The notes beneath the pieces are model-generated. The model worked only from the letters and a program-made list of their open reading frames with translations. It did no database searches and was not told the origin of the DNA. From Marinobacter alexandrii (lineage in GTDB: Bacteria > Pseudomonadota > Gammaproteobacteria > Pseudomonadales > Oleiphilaceae): a stretch of 64,000 bases of DNA. The stretch covers positions 434,001 through 498,000 of the forward strand of contig NZ_SWKM01000012.1 of assembly GCF_005871205.1 (NCBI RefSeq). Reading direction: 5' to 3'. Both the position numbers and the translations under genes were made by a program. Shown piece after piece: positions 27,472 to 36,961 of the stretch. Position 1 is the stretch's first letter, and the number at the start of each line of letters is the position of its first letter.

Positions 27472-28251
27472 ATGGACGAGAAGATTCTCAAACCCGGAGA
27501 CCGGGATTACGTGGGTGCGTTGGCTTCCGGGCTGGAAATACTCCAGGCCTTCGACGCTGAGCACCCACGCATGACCCTGAGCGAAGTCGCGGCGCGAACA
27601 GATATGGACCGGGCCAAGGCGCGGCGTTTCCTGCTGACACTGCATGCGCTCGGGTTTGTAAAACGGTCTGGTCGTCAGTTCGAGCTCACGCCCAGGGTGT
27701 TGCAGTTGGGTTACGCCTACCAGGCGTCGAATCAGTATCGGGCGGTGATTCAGCAGTATCTGGAGGACGTCACCGCCGAGCTGGGGGAGTCTTCATCGCT
27801 GGCGGTGCTGGATGGCGACGAGGTGGTCTATGTCGTCCGTTCGGCTGCGCGGCACCGACTCATGGCGATCACGCTATCAGTCGGTACGCGATTGCCGGCG
27901 GCATACACCTCAATGGGTCGGGTGCTTCTGGGCCAATTGCCGGACTCAGAGTTGAATGCTTTCCTCGGTCGAGTTCAGCTGTCTGCACTAACGCCTTCCT
28001 CAGTAACCTCGGTAAACGCCTTACGAACTGAGATCCAGAGGGTGCGCGAGCAGGGGTATTCCGTGGTTGATCAGGAGCTGGACCAGGGCCTTCGGTCGGT
28101 GGCGGTGCCGGTCTTTGCTGGCAGTGGTGAACTATTGGGAGCGATCAACGTCAGTACCAACGCGGGCAGGGTGGGTATGGATACCCTATTGGGCCTGTAC
28201 CTCCCACGGCTCCAGGCCGTTGCCGAGCAGATCAGGCAGGCAGCCCGCTGA
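27472..28251 (+). CDS. pcaR: PcaR, IclR-family regulator of the 3-oxoadipate genes
   Basis: 259 residues. Winged helix in YVGALASGLEILQAFDAEHP to MDRAKARRFLLTLHALGFV (about 13-65), effector domain with AVLDGDEVVYVVRSA, AAYTSMGRVLLGQLP and SVAVPVF. The N-terminal DRDYVGALASGLEILQAF pattern is that of PcaR/PobR-type proteins, which respond to 3-oxoadipate. AAGGAG precedes the ATG. Divergent from pcaI with three matching operators between; its stop touches that of catR without a spare base. Confidence 0.92.
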   Translation: MDEKILKPGDRDYVGALASGLEILQAFDAEHPRMTLSEVAARTDMDRAKARRFLLTLHALGFVKRSGRQFELTPRVLQLGYAYQASNQYRAVIQQYLEDVTAELGESSSLAVLDGDEVVYVVRSAARHRLMAITLSVGTRLPAAYTSMGRVLLGQLPDSELNAFLGRVQLSALTPSSVTSVNALRTEIQRVREQGYSVVDQELDQGLRSVAVPVFAGSGELLGAINVSTNAGRVGMDTLLGLYLPRLQAVAEQIRQAAR

Positions 28252-29154
28252 TCACGGGTAGCGCCCGGTCAAACGATTTTGTACCAGTTCATCCAGGATC
28301 GTGTTGGCCAGGCGCATGACCGCATTCGGGTTTTCCCCTCGCCGGCGAGAGGCAATCACCGGGGTGGTGATGTTGGGATCTTCCAGCGGTGTAAAGTCCA
28401 CGCCTTCACGGTTAAGTTTACGAACCTGCTCAGGCACCAGAGTGAATCCCATCTCGGAGGCCACCAGTGATAACGCCGTTTGCAGGTCGTTCACATGTTG
28501 GCTGACATGCACCTTCAACCCACGCCGGTGGAACAGGCCCTGAGTGATATCGGCAAAGTTGGGCCCCGGCCCTGAAGGAAAAACCACCATCGGCCAGTGG
28601 GATAAGTCCTTCATGGAAGGTGGTTTGCGGGTCAGCTCATGTCCGGTTGGGATGGCGGCAATGATGGGCTCGTCAAAAAGCAGTTCCTGCTCCACATCCG
28701 GATCGTCAATACTGACTCTTCCAAAGCCGATATCGATCTTGCCAGTTTTCAGGGCTTCGACCTGCTCGCGGGTTTTCAACTCGTGCAGGACAATCTCCAG
28801 ATTTTTGTTTCGCCGTAGTCTCCGCACCATCAACGGCAGTTGGCCATAGAAAACCGACGGCACGAAGCCGATAGAGAAAATGGTCTTGCGATGCTGGGCA
28901 ATGCGTCGGGTGTCTTCCACCGTTGCTGCAACCTTGTCCAGAATCTGCCGGGCCTGCTCCAGGAAAAACTCACCGCCGCTGGTCAACTCCAGCCCCCGGG
29001 GTTTGCGGATGAATAATTCGACCCCAATTTCCTCTTCAAGTTGTTTCATGGCGCGGGTCAGTGGCGGTTGTGCAATGAACAGTTTTTCCGCCGCCCGGGT
29101 CAGATTGCCTTCCTCCCCCACTGCCACGAAGTACCGCAAGTGTCTTAGCTCCAT
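28252..29154 (-). CDS. catR: CatR/BenM-type LysR regulator
   Basis: 300 residues. MELRHLRYFVAVGEEGNLTRAAEKL and the helix-turn-helix with IAQPPLTRAMKQLEEEIGVE are those of the CatR/CatM/BenM group; the effector domain has GFVPSVFYGQLP. These proteins activate cat (and sometimes ben) genes with cis,cis-muconate. Divergent from catB. Its ribosome site CTGGAGGT overlaps the ATAC-N7-GTAT operator, which would allow self-repression. Confidence 0.92.
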   Translation of the reverse strand: MELRHLRYFVAVGEEGNLTRAAEKLFIAQPPLTRAMKQLEEEIGVELFIRKPRGLELTSGGEFFLEQARQILDKVAATVEDTRRIAQHRKTIFSIGFVPSVFYGQLPLMVRRLRRNKNLEIVLHELKTREQVEALKTGKIDIGFGRVSIDDPDVEQELLFDEPIIAAIPTGHELTRKPPSMKDLSHWPMVVFPSGPGPNFADITQGLFHRRGLKVHVSQHVNDLQTALSLVASEMGFTLVPEQVRKLNREGVDFTPLEDPNITTPVIASRRRGENPNAVMRLANTILDELVQNRLTGRYP

Positions 29155-29156
29155 CC

Positions 29157-29171
29157 ATACCTCCAGGGTAT
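29157..29171. promoter_or_regulatory. CatR/BenM-type operator between catR and catB
   Basis: ATACC-TCCAG-GGTAT, an inverted repeat that equals the ATAC-N7-GTAT consensus of CatM/BenM. Its centre is about 64 bases before the transcription start predicted from the TTGGTT/TATTGT pair, the usual recognition site position of LysR regulators. Confidence 0.7.
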
Positions 29172-29183
29172 CGGTTGCTACTT

Positions 29184-29221
29184 AATCAATATTGGTTCAC
29201 ATCCGTGGAACTTCGTATTGT
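29184..29221 (+). promoter_or_regulatory. candidate catB promoter and activation subsite
   Basis: TTGGTT (29192-29197) and TATTGT (29216-29221) are separated by 18 bases. The near-palindrome AATCAATATTGGTT (29184-29197) overlaps the -35 box and may be the second, lower-affinity CatR subsite. Predicted start of transcription near 29228. Confidence 0.45.
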
Positions 29222-29260
29222 TCGAATCACAGGCTTTTCAACTTGCGATCCGGAGATCCC

Positions 29261-30382
29261 ATGTCCGCAACCATCCAATCCATAGAGGCAGTATTGGTCG
29301 ATATCCCGACCATCCGCCCCCATAAGCTTTCCATGACAACCATGGGGGTTCAGAGCATGGTGATCGTGCGGATGAAAGACTCCAATGGGCTTGAGGGCCT
29401 GGGTGAGGCCACCACCATCGGTGGCCTGGCTTACGGCGCAGAGAGCCCCGAAAGCGTGAAACTTACCATTGACACTTATTTCGGTCCGCAACTGATTGGC
29501 CAGTCCGCTGAAAACATCAATACCCTGAGGGTAATGTTAAACCGCTCTACCCGTGGTAACAACCTGGCGCGGTCAGCCATTGAAACAGCGTTGCTGGACC
29601 TTCAGGGCAAGCGCCTGAATCGTTCCGTTGCCGATCTTCTTGGCGGAGCGGTCCACCGGCACATTCCGGTGCTGTGGACACTGGCCAGTGGCGATACCGC
29701 CAAAGATATTGAGGAAGCCCGCGGCCTCATCGAAACCCGTCGGCATTGTGACTTCAAACTCAAGATCGGTTCCCGCCGTCTGATGGACGATGTCCGTCAC
29801 GTGGCGGCAATCAAGGAAGCCGTCGGCGAGTCGGCCAGTGTTCGTGTTGATGTTAATCAGGCCTGGGACGAAGCCACTGCCGCGAAAGGTATGGCTGAAC
29901 TTCAGGCTGCCGGCATCGATCTGGTCGAACAGCCCACCCCAATGAAGGACTACGCCGCGCTGGTGCGTCTGTCCAACAAATTCCACCTGCCGATTCTTGC
30001 GGACGAAGCCGTAGCGGATGCTAAGGATATGTACGCCCTGGCCGCAGCCGGCTTTAGTGGCGCTGTTGCCATGAAGATCGCCAAGGCCGGTGGGCCGATG
30101 CGGGCGCTCGAGCAGGCTTCCGTTGCCCAGGCTGCCGGTATCGGCTTGTACGGCGGCACCCTGCTGGAAGGCACGATCGGCTCCGTGGCCTCGCTGCACG
30201 CCTGGTCCACCCTGGAAACCCTGCACTGGGGGACTGAAATGTTCGGTCCCTTGTTGATGAAGGACGACATCGTAGTCAAGCCCTTGAGCTTTCACGACCA
30301 CGGTGTGGATCTACCCGAGGGCCCAGGCCTGGGTATCGAGCTTGATGAAGACAAGTTGACCTATTACCGCCGGCAAGCCTGA
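29261..30382 (+). CDS. catB: muconate cycloisomerase
   Basis: 373 residues. Converts cis,cis-muconate to muconolactone. Enolase superfamily residues align with the known enzyme: Lys166 and Lys168 (FKLKIG), metal ligands Asp197 (VDVNQ), Glu223 (VEQP), Asp248 (LADEA), and Lys272 (MKIAKAGG). ATG chosen because CGGAGA precedes it; the frame is open for 23 more codons with no family match. First gene of the catBCA-benABCD unit. Confidence 0.96.
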   Translation: MSATIQSIEAVLVDIPTIRPHKLSMTTMGVQSMVIVRMKDSNGLEGLGEATTIGGLAYGAESPESVKLTIDTYFGPQLIGQSAENINTLRVMLNRSTRGNNLARSAIETALLDLQGKRLNRSVADLLGGAVHRHIPVLWTLASGDTAKDIEEARGLIETRRHCDFKLKIGSRRLMDDVRHVAAIKEAVGESASVRVDVNQAWDEATAAKGMAELQAAGIDLVEQPTPMKDYAALVRLSNKFHLPILADEAVADAKDMYALAAAGFSGAVAMKIAKAGGPMRALEQASVAQAAGIGLYGGTLLEGTIGSVASLHAWSTLETLHWGTEMFGPLLMKDDIVVKPLSFHDHGVDLPEGPGLGIELDEDKLTYYRRQA

Positions 30383-30416
30383 GGCGCCGGAAGAAATCGA
30401 GAACGGAGGAAAGCAC

Positions 30417-30707
30417 ATGCTGTTTAAAGTCGAGATGAAGGTGAACATTCCCCACGACATGCCGGCAGAAGTCGCGGCCGACATCAAGGCCCGGGAAAAA
30501 ACCTACGCTCAAGGCCTGCAAGAGCAGGGCAAGTGGCGGCACCTCTGGCGGGTGGCAGGCAGCTACGCCAACGTCAGCATATTTGATGTGGAAGACAACG
30601 CGGAATTGCAGGAGCTGATCAGCAATCTGCCGCTGTTTCCCTACATGGATATCACTGTCGCGCCCCTGTGCCGGCACCCGTCGTCCATTCATCAGGACGA
30701 TCGTTAA
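30417..30707 (+). CDS. catC: muconolactone isomerase
   Basis: 96 residues, the normal length. Shifts the double bond of muconolactone to give 3-oxoadipate enol-lactone. The opening MLFKVEMKVNIPHDMP and the closing LPLFPYMDITVAPLCRHPS are highly typical. ACGGAGGA precedes the ATG; 34 bases after catB. Confidence 0.96.
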   Translation: MLFKVEMKVNIPHDMPAEVAADIKAREKTYAQGLQEQGKWRHLWRVAGSYANVSIFDVEDNAELQELISNLPLFPYMDITVAPLCRHPSSIHQDDR

Positions 30708-30776
30708 ATCCAACGCCCCGTTGCTAACCGATGAGCTGATCAAAGCAACAACAACAAGAGAATTGGGAGACCAACA

Positions 30777-31718
30777 ATGACCGTTAAAACTATGCAAACC
30801 GCGGAAGTTAAGGAACTGCTGGAAAAAGTAGCCGGCTTCAACAAGGACGGTGGCGATGAGCGAATGAAGAAAATCGTTCACCGCGTCATGCACGACATTT
30901 TTCAGATCGTGGAAGATTTTGATGTCACGCCCGAAGAATTCTGGAGTGCCGTCTACTACGTTGGCGAACTGGGTGCCAATGGCGAAGTGGCCTTGCTGGC
31001 ACCGGGTTTGGGTATGGACCGTTACCTGGACATCCGTCAGGACGCCGAAGACGAGCAGGCCGGCCTGACTGGTGGCACCCCCCGTACCATTGAAGGCCCA
31101 TTGTATGTGGCCGGAGCCCCCTTGAGTGAAGGCTTTGACCGAATGGACGACGGCTCCGACACCGAGGCTGAAGTGGTCCTGATCAAGGGCCAGATCACCG
31201 ACGAAAACGGCACGCCTCTGGCCGATGCTATTGTCGATATCTGGCACGCCGATACCAAGGGTGCTTACTCCTACTTCGATCAGTCCCAGAGCGAGTACAA
31301 CCTGCGCCGCCGCATCAAGACCGATGCTGAGGGCCGTTACGCCGCCCAGAGCATCATGCCGTCCGGATACGGCTGCCCACCCGAGGGTTCAACCCAGCAA
31401 CTGCTGAACCACCTGGGCCGCCATGGCCAGCGTCCTGCGCACATTCATTACTTCGTGTCCAAGCCGGGTTACAAGCATCTGACTACCCAGATCAACATTG
31501 CCGGTGACGAGTACACCTTCGATGACTTTGCCTTTGCCACCCGCGAAGAACTGGTGGTTGAAGCCAAGCGTGTTGAACAGTCCGAAGACGGCGCCCGCCA
31601 TGGCGTTACCGGACCGATTACCGAAGTGGAGTTCAACGTTGCGTTGGTAGCCACGGACAAGCCCGAGCTTCAAGAGCGCCACGCACGTCGTCGCGCCCTG
31701 GAAGCCGACGTCGCCTGA
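30777..31718 (+). CDS. catA: catechol 1,2-dioxygenase
   Basis: 313 residues. Intradiol ring cleavage of catechol to cis,cis-muconate with non-haem Fe(III). Iron ligands are visible at Tyr164 (GAYSYFD), Tyr198 (PSGYGCP), His222 and His224 (RPAHIHYF). The N-terminal helical dimer domain is present (residues 1-100). GGGAGA before the ATG. In the same unit as catBC, 69 bases after catC. Confidence 0.96.
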   Translation: MTVKTMQTAEVKELLEKVAGFNKDGGDERMKKIVHRVMHDIFQIVEDFDVTPEEFWSAVYYVGELGANGEVALLAPGLGMDRYLDIRQDAEDEQAGLTGGTPRTIEGPLYVAGAPLSEGFDRMDDGSDTEAEVVLIKGQITDENGTPLADAIVDIWHADTKGAYSYFDQSQSEYNLRRRIKTDAEGRYAAQSIMPSGYGCPPEGSTQQLLNHLGRHGQRPAHIHYFVSKPGYKHLTTQINIAGDEYTFDDFAFATREELVVEAKRVEQSEDGARHGVTGPITEVEFNVALVATDKPELQERHARRRALEADVA

Positions 31719-31749
31719 GCGCCACCAAGAACAAGACGGAGTGAACGAC

Positions 31750-33141
31750 ATGACCAGTAAACTCGAAAAACTCGCAGACAAGGTTCGTAACGCAGTTGTT
31801 GCCGACCCTGAAACCGGTCGCTACCAGTGCGACCGGGGCATATTTACCGACCAGGAGCTGTTTGACCTGGAGATGAAGTACATCTTCGAAGGCAACTGGG
31901 TATACCTGGCCCATGAGAGCCAGATCCCGGAGCCGGGTGATTACTTTACCGTGACCGTGGGTCGCCAGCCGGTGATCATCACCCGCACCAAGGACGGCGA
32001 GCTCAAAGCCATTCTTAATACCTGCTCCCATAGGGGCGCGACCCTGTGCCGCAAGAAGCGCGGTAACAAGACCTCCTTTACCTGCCCATTCCACGGCTGG
32101 ACTTTCCGCAACGACGGTCAGCTATTGAAGGCCAAGGATCAAAAGAAGGGCGGTTACCCGGAGCAGTTCAATACCGACGGCTCCCACGATCTGAAGCAGA
32201 TGCCCAAGTTTGGCAACTACCGTGGTTTCCTGTTCGGCAGTCTCAATGCCGACGTAGTGCCGCTCGAAGAGCATCTGGGTGAAACCACCAAAATCATCGA
32301 CAACATCGTTGATCAGTCCGAAGACGGCCTGGAAGTCCTGCGGGGCAGCTCAACCTACACCTACGAAGGCAACTGGAAGCTGACTGCGGAAAACGGTGCC
32401 GATGGCTACCACGTCGGCACGGTGCACTGGAATTACCTGTCGACCATGGGCCAGCGCAACTACGACAAGGGTGGCACCGAAGCTGTTGATGCCAAGAGCT
32501 GGTCAGCCGAGGGCGGGTTCTACTCGTTCGAGAACGGCCACATGATGCTCTGGACCCGGCTGCTGAATCCGGAAGTGCGTCCGATTTTCAGTCAGTTGGA
32601 GCGCCTTCAGAAAACCTACGGTGAGGCCCGTGCTGACTCCATTGTCCGCACCACCAAGAACCTGTGCCTGTACCCGAACGTTTACCTGATGGACCAGTTC
32701 TCCACCCAGATTCGGGTGACCCGTCCAATTGGTGTCAACAAGACCGAAGTAACCATCTATGGTTTTGGTCCGAAGAACGAACCGGCCGATTTGCGCGCCA
32801 AGCGCATCCGCCAGTACGAGGATTTTTTCAATGTGACTGGCATGGGTACTCCGGACGACCTCGAGGAATTCCGCGCCTGTCAGAACGGCTATGAAGCCCG
32901 GGATATGCGTTGGAATGACATGAGCCGGGGCGCTGCACACTGGATCGACGGCCCTGACGAGCATGCCACCCAGATCGACATGAAGCCGACCATGAGCGGT
33001 GCGAGGCCGGACGACGAAGGCCTGTACGTGAATCACCATAAACACTGGCAAGTGGAAATGACCCGTGCCATTGAGGCCGAGCGTGCCCGTTTCATTCCCC
33101 TGGCTTCGAGTTCAACAGATTCAGAGGAGGCGTCCGCATGA
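31750..33141 (+). CDS. benA: benzoate 1,2-dioxygenase large subunit
   Basis: 463 residues. Rieske [2Fe-2S] ligands Cys92, His94, Cys112, His115 and mononuclear iron ligands Asp218, His221, His226 are in place. Oxygenates benzoate to the cis-diol with BenB and BenC. The ATG is chosen over an in-frame GTG nine bases upstream because GGAG lies eight bases before the ATG. Only 31 bases after catA, so cat and ben appear to be one operon. A toluate-type substrate cannot be excluded from sequence alone. Confidence 0.95.
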   Translation: MTSKLEKLADKVRNAVVADPETGRYQCDRGIFTDQELFDLEMKYIFEGNWVYLAHESQIPEPGDYFTVTVGRQPVIITRTKDGELKAILNTCSHRGATLCRKKRGNKTSFTCPFHGWTFRNDGQLLKAKDQKKGGYPEQFNTDGSHDLKQMPKFGNYRGFLFGSLNADVVPLEEHLGETTKIIDNIVDQSEDGLEVLRGSSTYTYEGNWKLTAENGADGYHVGTVHWNYLSTMGQRNYDKGGTEAVDAKSWSAEGGFYSFENGHMMLWTRLLNPEVRPIFSQLERLQKTYGEARADSIVRTTKNLCLYPNVYLMDQFSTQIRVTRPIGVNKTEVTIYGFGPKNEPADLRAKRIRQYEDFFNVTGMGTPDDLEEFRACQNGYEARDMRWNDMSRGAAHWIDGPDEHATQIDMKPTMSGARPDDEGLYVNHHKHWQVEMTRAIEAERARFIPLASSSTDSEEASA

Positions 33142-33629
33142 GCCTGAGCTACCACGATATCGAGCAATTCATCATCCGTGAGGCCCGTTTTCTGGATGAT
33201 CGCGAGTGGGACAAGTGGCTGGAGTGCTACCACGAAGACGTGACCTACTGGATGCCGGCCTGGGACGATGACGATGAGCTGACCGAGGATCCGCAAAGCG
33301 AGATCTCGCTCATCTACTACCCCAACAAGGACGGCCTGGAAGACCGGATCTATCGGATCAAGACCGAGCGTTCCGGCGCCAGCTCCATGCCGGAGCCGCG
33401 CACCACGCACTTCACCAGCAACCTGGAAATCCTTTCCCAGAGCGACAGTGAGGTGAAACTGCGGTTCAACTGGTTGACCAAGGCCTATCGCTATAAGCAA
33501 ACGGCGGAATTCTTCGGAACCTCCTTCTACACCCTGGATATTACCGGTGAGCAGCCCGTAATCCGGGAGAAGAGAATGGTCCTGAACAACGATTGCATCA
33601 ATCAGGTGCTGGACGTTTATCACCTGTAA
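33138..33629 (+). CDS. benB: benzoate 1,2-dioxygenase small subunit
   Basis: 163 residues. Cone-shaped beta subunit of the Rieske oxygenase: [20 protein letters not shown] and DVTYWMPAW near the N terminus, [20 protein letters not shown] later. Structural partner of BenA. Its ATG overlaps the benA stop by four bases. Confidence 0.95.
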   Translation: MSLSYHDIEQFIIREARFLDDREWDKWLECYHEDVTYWMPAWDDDDELTEDPQSEISLIYYPNKDGLEDRIYRIKTERSGASSMPEPRTTHFTSNLEILSQSDSEVKLRFNWLTKAYRYKQTAEFFGTSFYTLDITGEQPVIREKRMVLNNDCINQVLDVYHL

Positions 33630-33649
33630 TTGATGGGGAGAGCATCATC

Positions 33650-34678
33650 ATGAGTTACAACATTGCGCTTAACTTTGAAGACGGCGTGACCCGGTTCGTC
33701 TCTTGCAACGAGGGCGAAACGGTCCTGGATGCCGCCTACCGTGCGCAGATCAATCTGCCGATGGACTGTTCTGACGGCGTTTGCGGTACCTGCAAAGGTG
33801 CCTGCCACCAGGGCGACTTCGACATGGGCGAGGAATACATTGACGAAGCCTTGTCCGATGAGGAAGCCGACCAGGGTATGGTACTGACCTGCCAGATGGT
33901 GCCCTCCAGTGATTGTGTGGTGGAGGTGCCCGTTGCCTCCACCATGTGCAAGACCGGTAATGCCGAAGTGACCGGAACGGTGGCGGAGGTGAACCTGATC
34001 TCGCCTACGTCGATCGAACTCAAGATCACTGCGGACCACGACATAGCATTCCTCCCCGGGCAGTACGTGAACATCCAGGTGCCGGGCACCGAGGAAACCC
34101 GTGCCTACTCCTTCAGCTCCAAACCTGGCAGCCGGGACCTGAGCTTCCTGATCCGCAACGTGCCGGGTGGTCTGATGAGCTCATGGCTAGTGGGTAAGGC
34201 GCGTACAGGGGACAAGGTGACGCTGACAGGGCCTATGGGCAGTTTTTACCTGCGTCCGGTTGAGCGGTCGATCCTGATGCTGGCGGGCGGCACCGGCCTG
34301 GCGCCCATGTTGGCGAAACTGGAGTACCTGAAGGTCCATGGTTGTGATCAGCCAACGCATCTGGTGTATGGCGTCAGCAATGACGACGACCTGGTGTGCC
34401 TGGATATCCTGGATAGCTTTGCCGCGGAGCTGGACAACTTCAGTTACGTCACGGTGGTGTCCGGAGAGGACAGTAATCACCCCCGCAAGGGCTATGTCAC
34501 CGAGCACATGGACGAGGCGCCGCTCAATGATGGCGATGTCGATGTCTATCTGTGTGGGCCACCCCCGATGGTGGATTCCGTGCTCGGGTTCTTCCGCAAG
34601 AAGGGCATCGATCCGAATTCGTTCCACTATGAGAAATTCACGCCCAGTGCACCCGCGGCCAAGGAGAAAGTCGCATGA
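33650..34678 (+). CDS. benC: benzoate dioxygenase electron-transfer component (ferredoxin reductase)
   Basis: 342 residues. N-terminal plant-type [2Fe-2S] ferredoxin with Cys40, Cys45, Cys48 and Cys81, FAD domain with RAYSFSS, and NAD domain with GGTGLAPML. It passes electrons from NADH to BenA. GGGGAGAG precedes the ATG. The stop overlaps benD by four bases. Confidence 0.95.
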   Translation: MSYNIALNFEDGVTRFVSCNEGETVLDAAYRAQINLPMDCSDGVCGTCKGACHQGDFDMGEEYIDEALSDEEADQGMVLTCQMVPSSDCVVEVPVASTMCKTGNAEVTGTVAEVNLISPTSIELKITADHDIAFLPGQYVNIQVPGTEETRAYSFSSKPGSRDLSFLIRNVPGGLMSSWLVGKARTGDKVTLTGPMGSFYLRPVERSILMLAGGTGLAPMLAKLEYLKVHGCDQPTHLVYGVSNDDDLVCLDILDSFAAELDNFSYVTVVSGEDSNHPRKGYVTEHMDEAPLNDGDVDVYLCGPPPMVDSVLGFFRKKGIDPNSFHYEKFTPSAPAAKEKVA

Positions 34679-35454
34679 AAGCCCGCTTCACCGACAAGGT
34701 CATGGTGATTACTGGCGCCGCCCAGGGCATTGGCAAGCGAGTCGCTGAGCTGGCGGCCGCCGAAGGCGCCCGACTGGTGCTGGTTGATATTGCAGATTAT
34801 GTGCAGGGTGTTGCGGCCGAGCTACGTGACCAGGGTGCTGATGCTGTGGCGGTCTTGGCTAACCTGGAAACCTGGGCTGGCGCTGAAGCTGTGATGGCGG
34901 AAGCGCAAAAACAGTTCGGACGCATCGATATCCTGGTCAACAATGTCGGCGGTACGATCTGGGCGCAGCCTTTCGAGCACTACACGCCTGAGCAGATTGA
35001 AAAGGAAATCCAGCGCTCGCTGTTCACCACCTTGTGGAGTTGTCGCGCTGTCTTACCTTACATGCTGAAGCAAAACGGTGGCGTAATTGTGAACGTGTCA
35101 TCGGTGGCAACCCGGGGCCTCATGCGAGTGCCTTATGGTGCCGCCAAGGGCGGTGTGAATGCCATGACCGTGAATATGGCGTACGAGTATGCCTCTCACA
35201 ATATCCGCGTGAATGCGGCGGCGCCCGGCGGTACCGAGGCACCCCCACGGCTGACGCCGCGCAATGCCAAGGAGCAAAGCGAACAGGAAAAGGCCTGGTA
35301 CCAGTCGCTGATAGACCAGACCACGGAACACAGCTTCATGCATCGCTATGGAACCCTGGACGAACAGGCCGAACCTATCCTGTTCCTCGCATCGGACGCG
35401 TCATCCTACATGACCGGAACCATCCTGCCGGTGGCGGGCGGAGATCTGGGTTAA
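34675..35454 (+). CDS. benD: cis-diol dehydrogenase (dihydroxycyclohexadiene carboxylate dehydrogenase)
   Basis: 259 residues. Short-chain dehydrogenase that oxidises and decarboxylates the benzoate cis-diol to catechol with NAD. TGAAQGIG nucleotide loop (residues 13-20), NNVGG, catalytic serine in NVSSVAT and YxxxK (Tyr154, Lys158). Overlaps benC by four bases, which fits BenABCD. Confidence 0.94.
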   Translation: MKARFTDKVMVITGAAQGIGKRVAELAAAEGARLVLVDIADYVQGVAAELRDQGADAVAVLANLETWAGAEAVMAEAQKQFGRIDILVNNVGGTIWAQPFEHYTPEQIEKEIQRSLFTTLWSCRAVLPYMLKQNGGVIVNVSSVATRGLMRVPYGAAKGGVNAMTVNMAYEYASHNIRVNAAAPGGTEAPPRLTPRNAKEQSEQEKAWYQSLIDQTTEHSFMHRYGTLDEQAEPILFLASDASSYMTGTILPVAGGDLG

Positions 35455-35500
35455 GCAACCATAAAACTCCGCACAATAACAAAAGCGGAAGTGAGAGATC

Positions 35501-36850
35501 ATGAGAAACATTGATGTAAACGACGTTGTTGATAACGCGACGTTCAATAAATTTCACTGGAAGGTACTCTTCTGGTGCACCCTGATTATCATTTTCGACG
35601 GCTATGATCTGGTGATTTATGGCGTCGTTCTTCCCCTCTTGATGGACCAGTGGGGCTTGAACCCCTATGTGGCTGGGCTGCTTGGCAGCAGCGCACTGTT
35701 TGGCATGATGTTCGGGGCCATGAGTTTTGGCATGCTCTCAGACAAGTTGGGGCGCAAGAAAACGATCATCATGTGCGTGGTACTGTTCAGTGTGACCACC
35801 GTGATTAACGGTTTTGCGACCACACCTTGGGAATTCGGCATTCTCCGCTTTATTGCCGGCCTGGGGATCGGCGGTGTTATGCCTAACGTGGTATCGCTGA
35901 TGAGCGAGTATTCCCCCAAGAAAAGCCGAAGCACCCTGGTAGCACTGATGTTTTCAGGTTATGCGGTGGGTGGCATGATGTCAGCGGGGCTTGGCATCTG
36001 GATCGTGCCCAACTTTGGCTGGGAGATCATGTTCTACTTGGCCATTGTGCCCATGCTGATACTCCCATTCATGCTGAAATTTCTGCCGGAGTCGGTGGCC
36101 TTTCTGATGGCCCAAAAGCGCGAAGGCGAAGCCCGGTCGATTCTGCAACGTGTAGCGCCGAACAGAAACATCACGGAGCGCGATGTGTTGATCGTGCCGC
36201 CGACCACAGAAAGCAAAGCGCCGGTACTGGAGCTGTTCCGGGACGGCCGGGCCATGAGCACGATGATGTTCTGGACGGCATTCTTCTGCTGCTTGCTGAT
36301 GGTCTATGCCCTGGGTTCCTGGTTGCCGAAACTGATGTCTTCAGCCGGATACGCCCTGAGCTCCAGCCTGATGTTCCTGATGGTTCTCAATGTTGGCGCG
36401 ATTGTCGGCGCCGTGGGCGGCGGTTGGCTGGCGGACCGATTCTCACTTCGGTCGGTACTGGTTAGCTTCTTCCTGCTTGGTTCCGGTTCGCTGATCCTGT
36501 TGGGCTATGAGAGCCCCATGTGGTTCCTGTACACCCTTATGGGTATTGCCGGCGCGACCACCATCGGCTCACAGATTCTGCTGTACGCTTACGTTGCCCA
36601 ATATTACCCGACCAGTATTCGTTCCACTGGTCTGGGTTGGGCCTCAGGCATCGGTCGCAATGGCGCTATTGTTGGGCCAATGCTCGGCGGTACCCTGTTG
36701 GCAATGGCGCTACCGCATCAGATGAATTTCCTGGCGCTGGCGATTCCCGGGGCCATTGCAACAGTCGCCATTGCACTGGTAGACCGAAAGGGCTTGTCGC
36801 GTGAGACCCGCGCGCAAGTTGGGCCAGTAGCTGCAGCGACCACTCACTGA
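35501..36850 (+). CDS. benK: benzoate MFS transporter
   Basis: 449 residues, twelve hydrophobic helices. Aromatic acid:H+ symporter type of the major facilitator family: FDGYDLVIYGVVLPLLM in the first helix, and SDKLGRKKT as the cytoplasmic A-motif. Imports benzoate. Forty-six bases after benD, so probably in the same unit. A strong terminator lies 50 bases past its stop. Confidence 0.92.
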   Translation: MRNIDVNDVVDNATFNKFHWKVLFWCTLIIIFDGYDLVIYGVVLPLLMDQWGLNPYVAGLLGSSALFGMMFGAMSFGMLSDKLGRKKTIIMCVVLFSVTTVINGFATTPWEFGILRFIAGLGIGGVMPNVVSLMSEYSPKKSRSTLVALMFSGYAVGGMMSAGLGIWIVPNFGWEIMFYLAIVPMLILPFMLKFLPESVAFLMAQKREGEARSILQRVAPNRNITERDVLIVPPTTESKAPVLELFRDGRAMSTMMFWTAFFCCLLMVYALGSWLPKLMSSAGYALSSSLMFLMVLNVGAIVGAVGGGWLADRFSLRSVLVSFFLLGSGSLILLGYESPMWFLYTLMGIAGATTIGSQILLYAYVAQYYPTSIRSTGLGWASGIGRNGAIVGPMLGGTLLAMALPHQMNFLALAIPGAIATVAIALVDRKGLSRETRAQVGPVAAATTH

Positions 36851-36900
36851 ATTGAGCGTTGAAGTTGTGTCTGGGTAGACGGTTAGTCGTAGCCCACTTT

Positions 36901-36931
36901 GGCCCGGGAGCGTAAGCTTCGCGGGCCTTTT
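36901..36931 (+). terminator. intrinsic terminator after benK
   Basis: GC-rich stem (GGCCCG ... CGGGCC, extended inside by GGAGC/GCTTC) followed at once by a T-run (36928-36933, then more Ts). A classic rho-independent terminator. It stands between benK and benE, so benE is either read through or has its own promoter. Confidence 0.85.
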
Positions 36932-36961
36932 TTCTTTTATTTAGCAATACAGGGACCTCTC

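Noticed and set aside
29155..29260. BenR/XylS-type site in front of catB
   Set aside because: GGGTA occurs but no TGCA at the right distance and no second repeat; the bases are explained by the CatR site.
36899..36961. Upstream extension of benE
   Set aside because: It would pass through the terminator hairpin and lacks family match.
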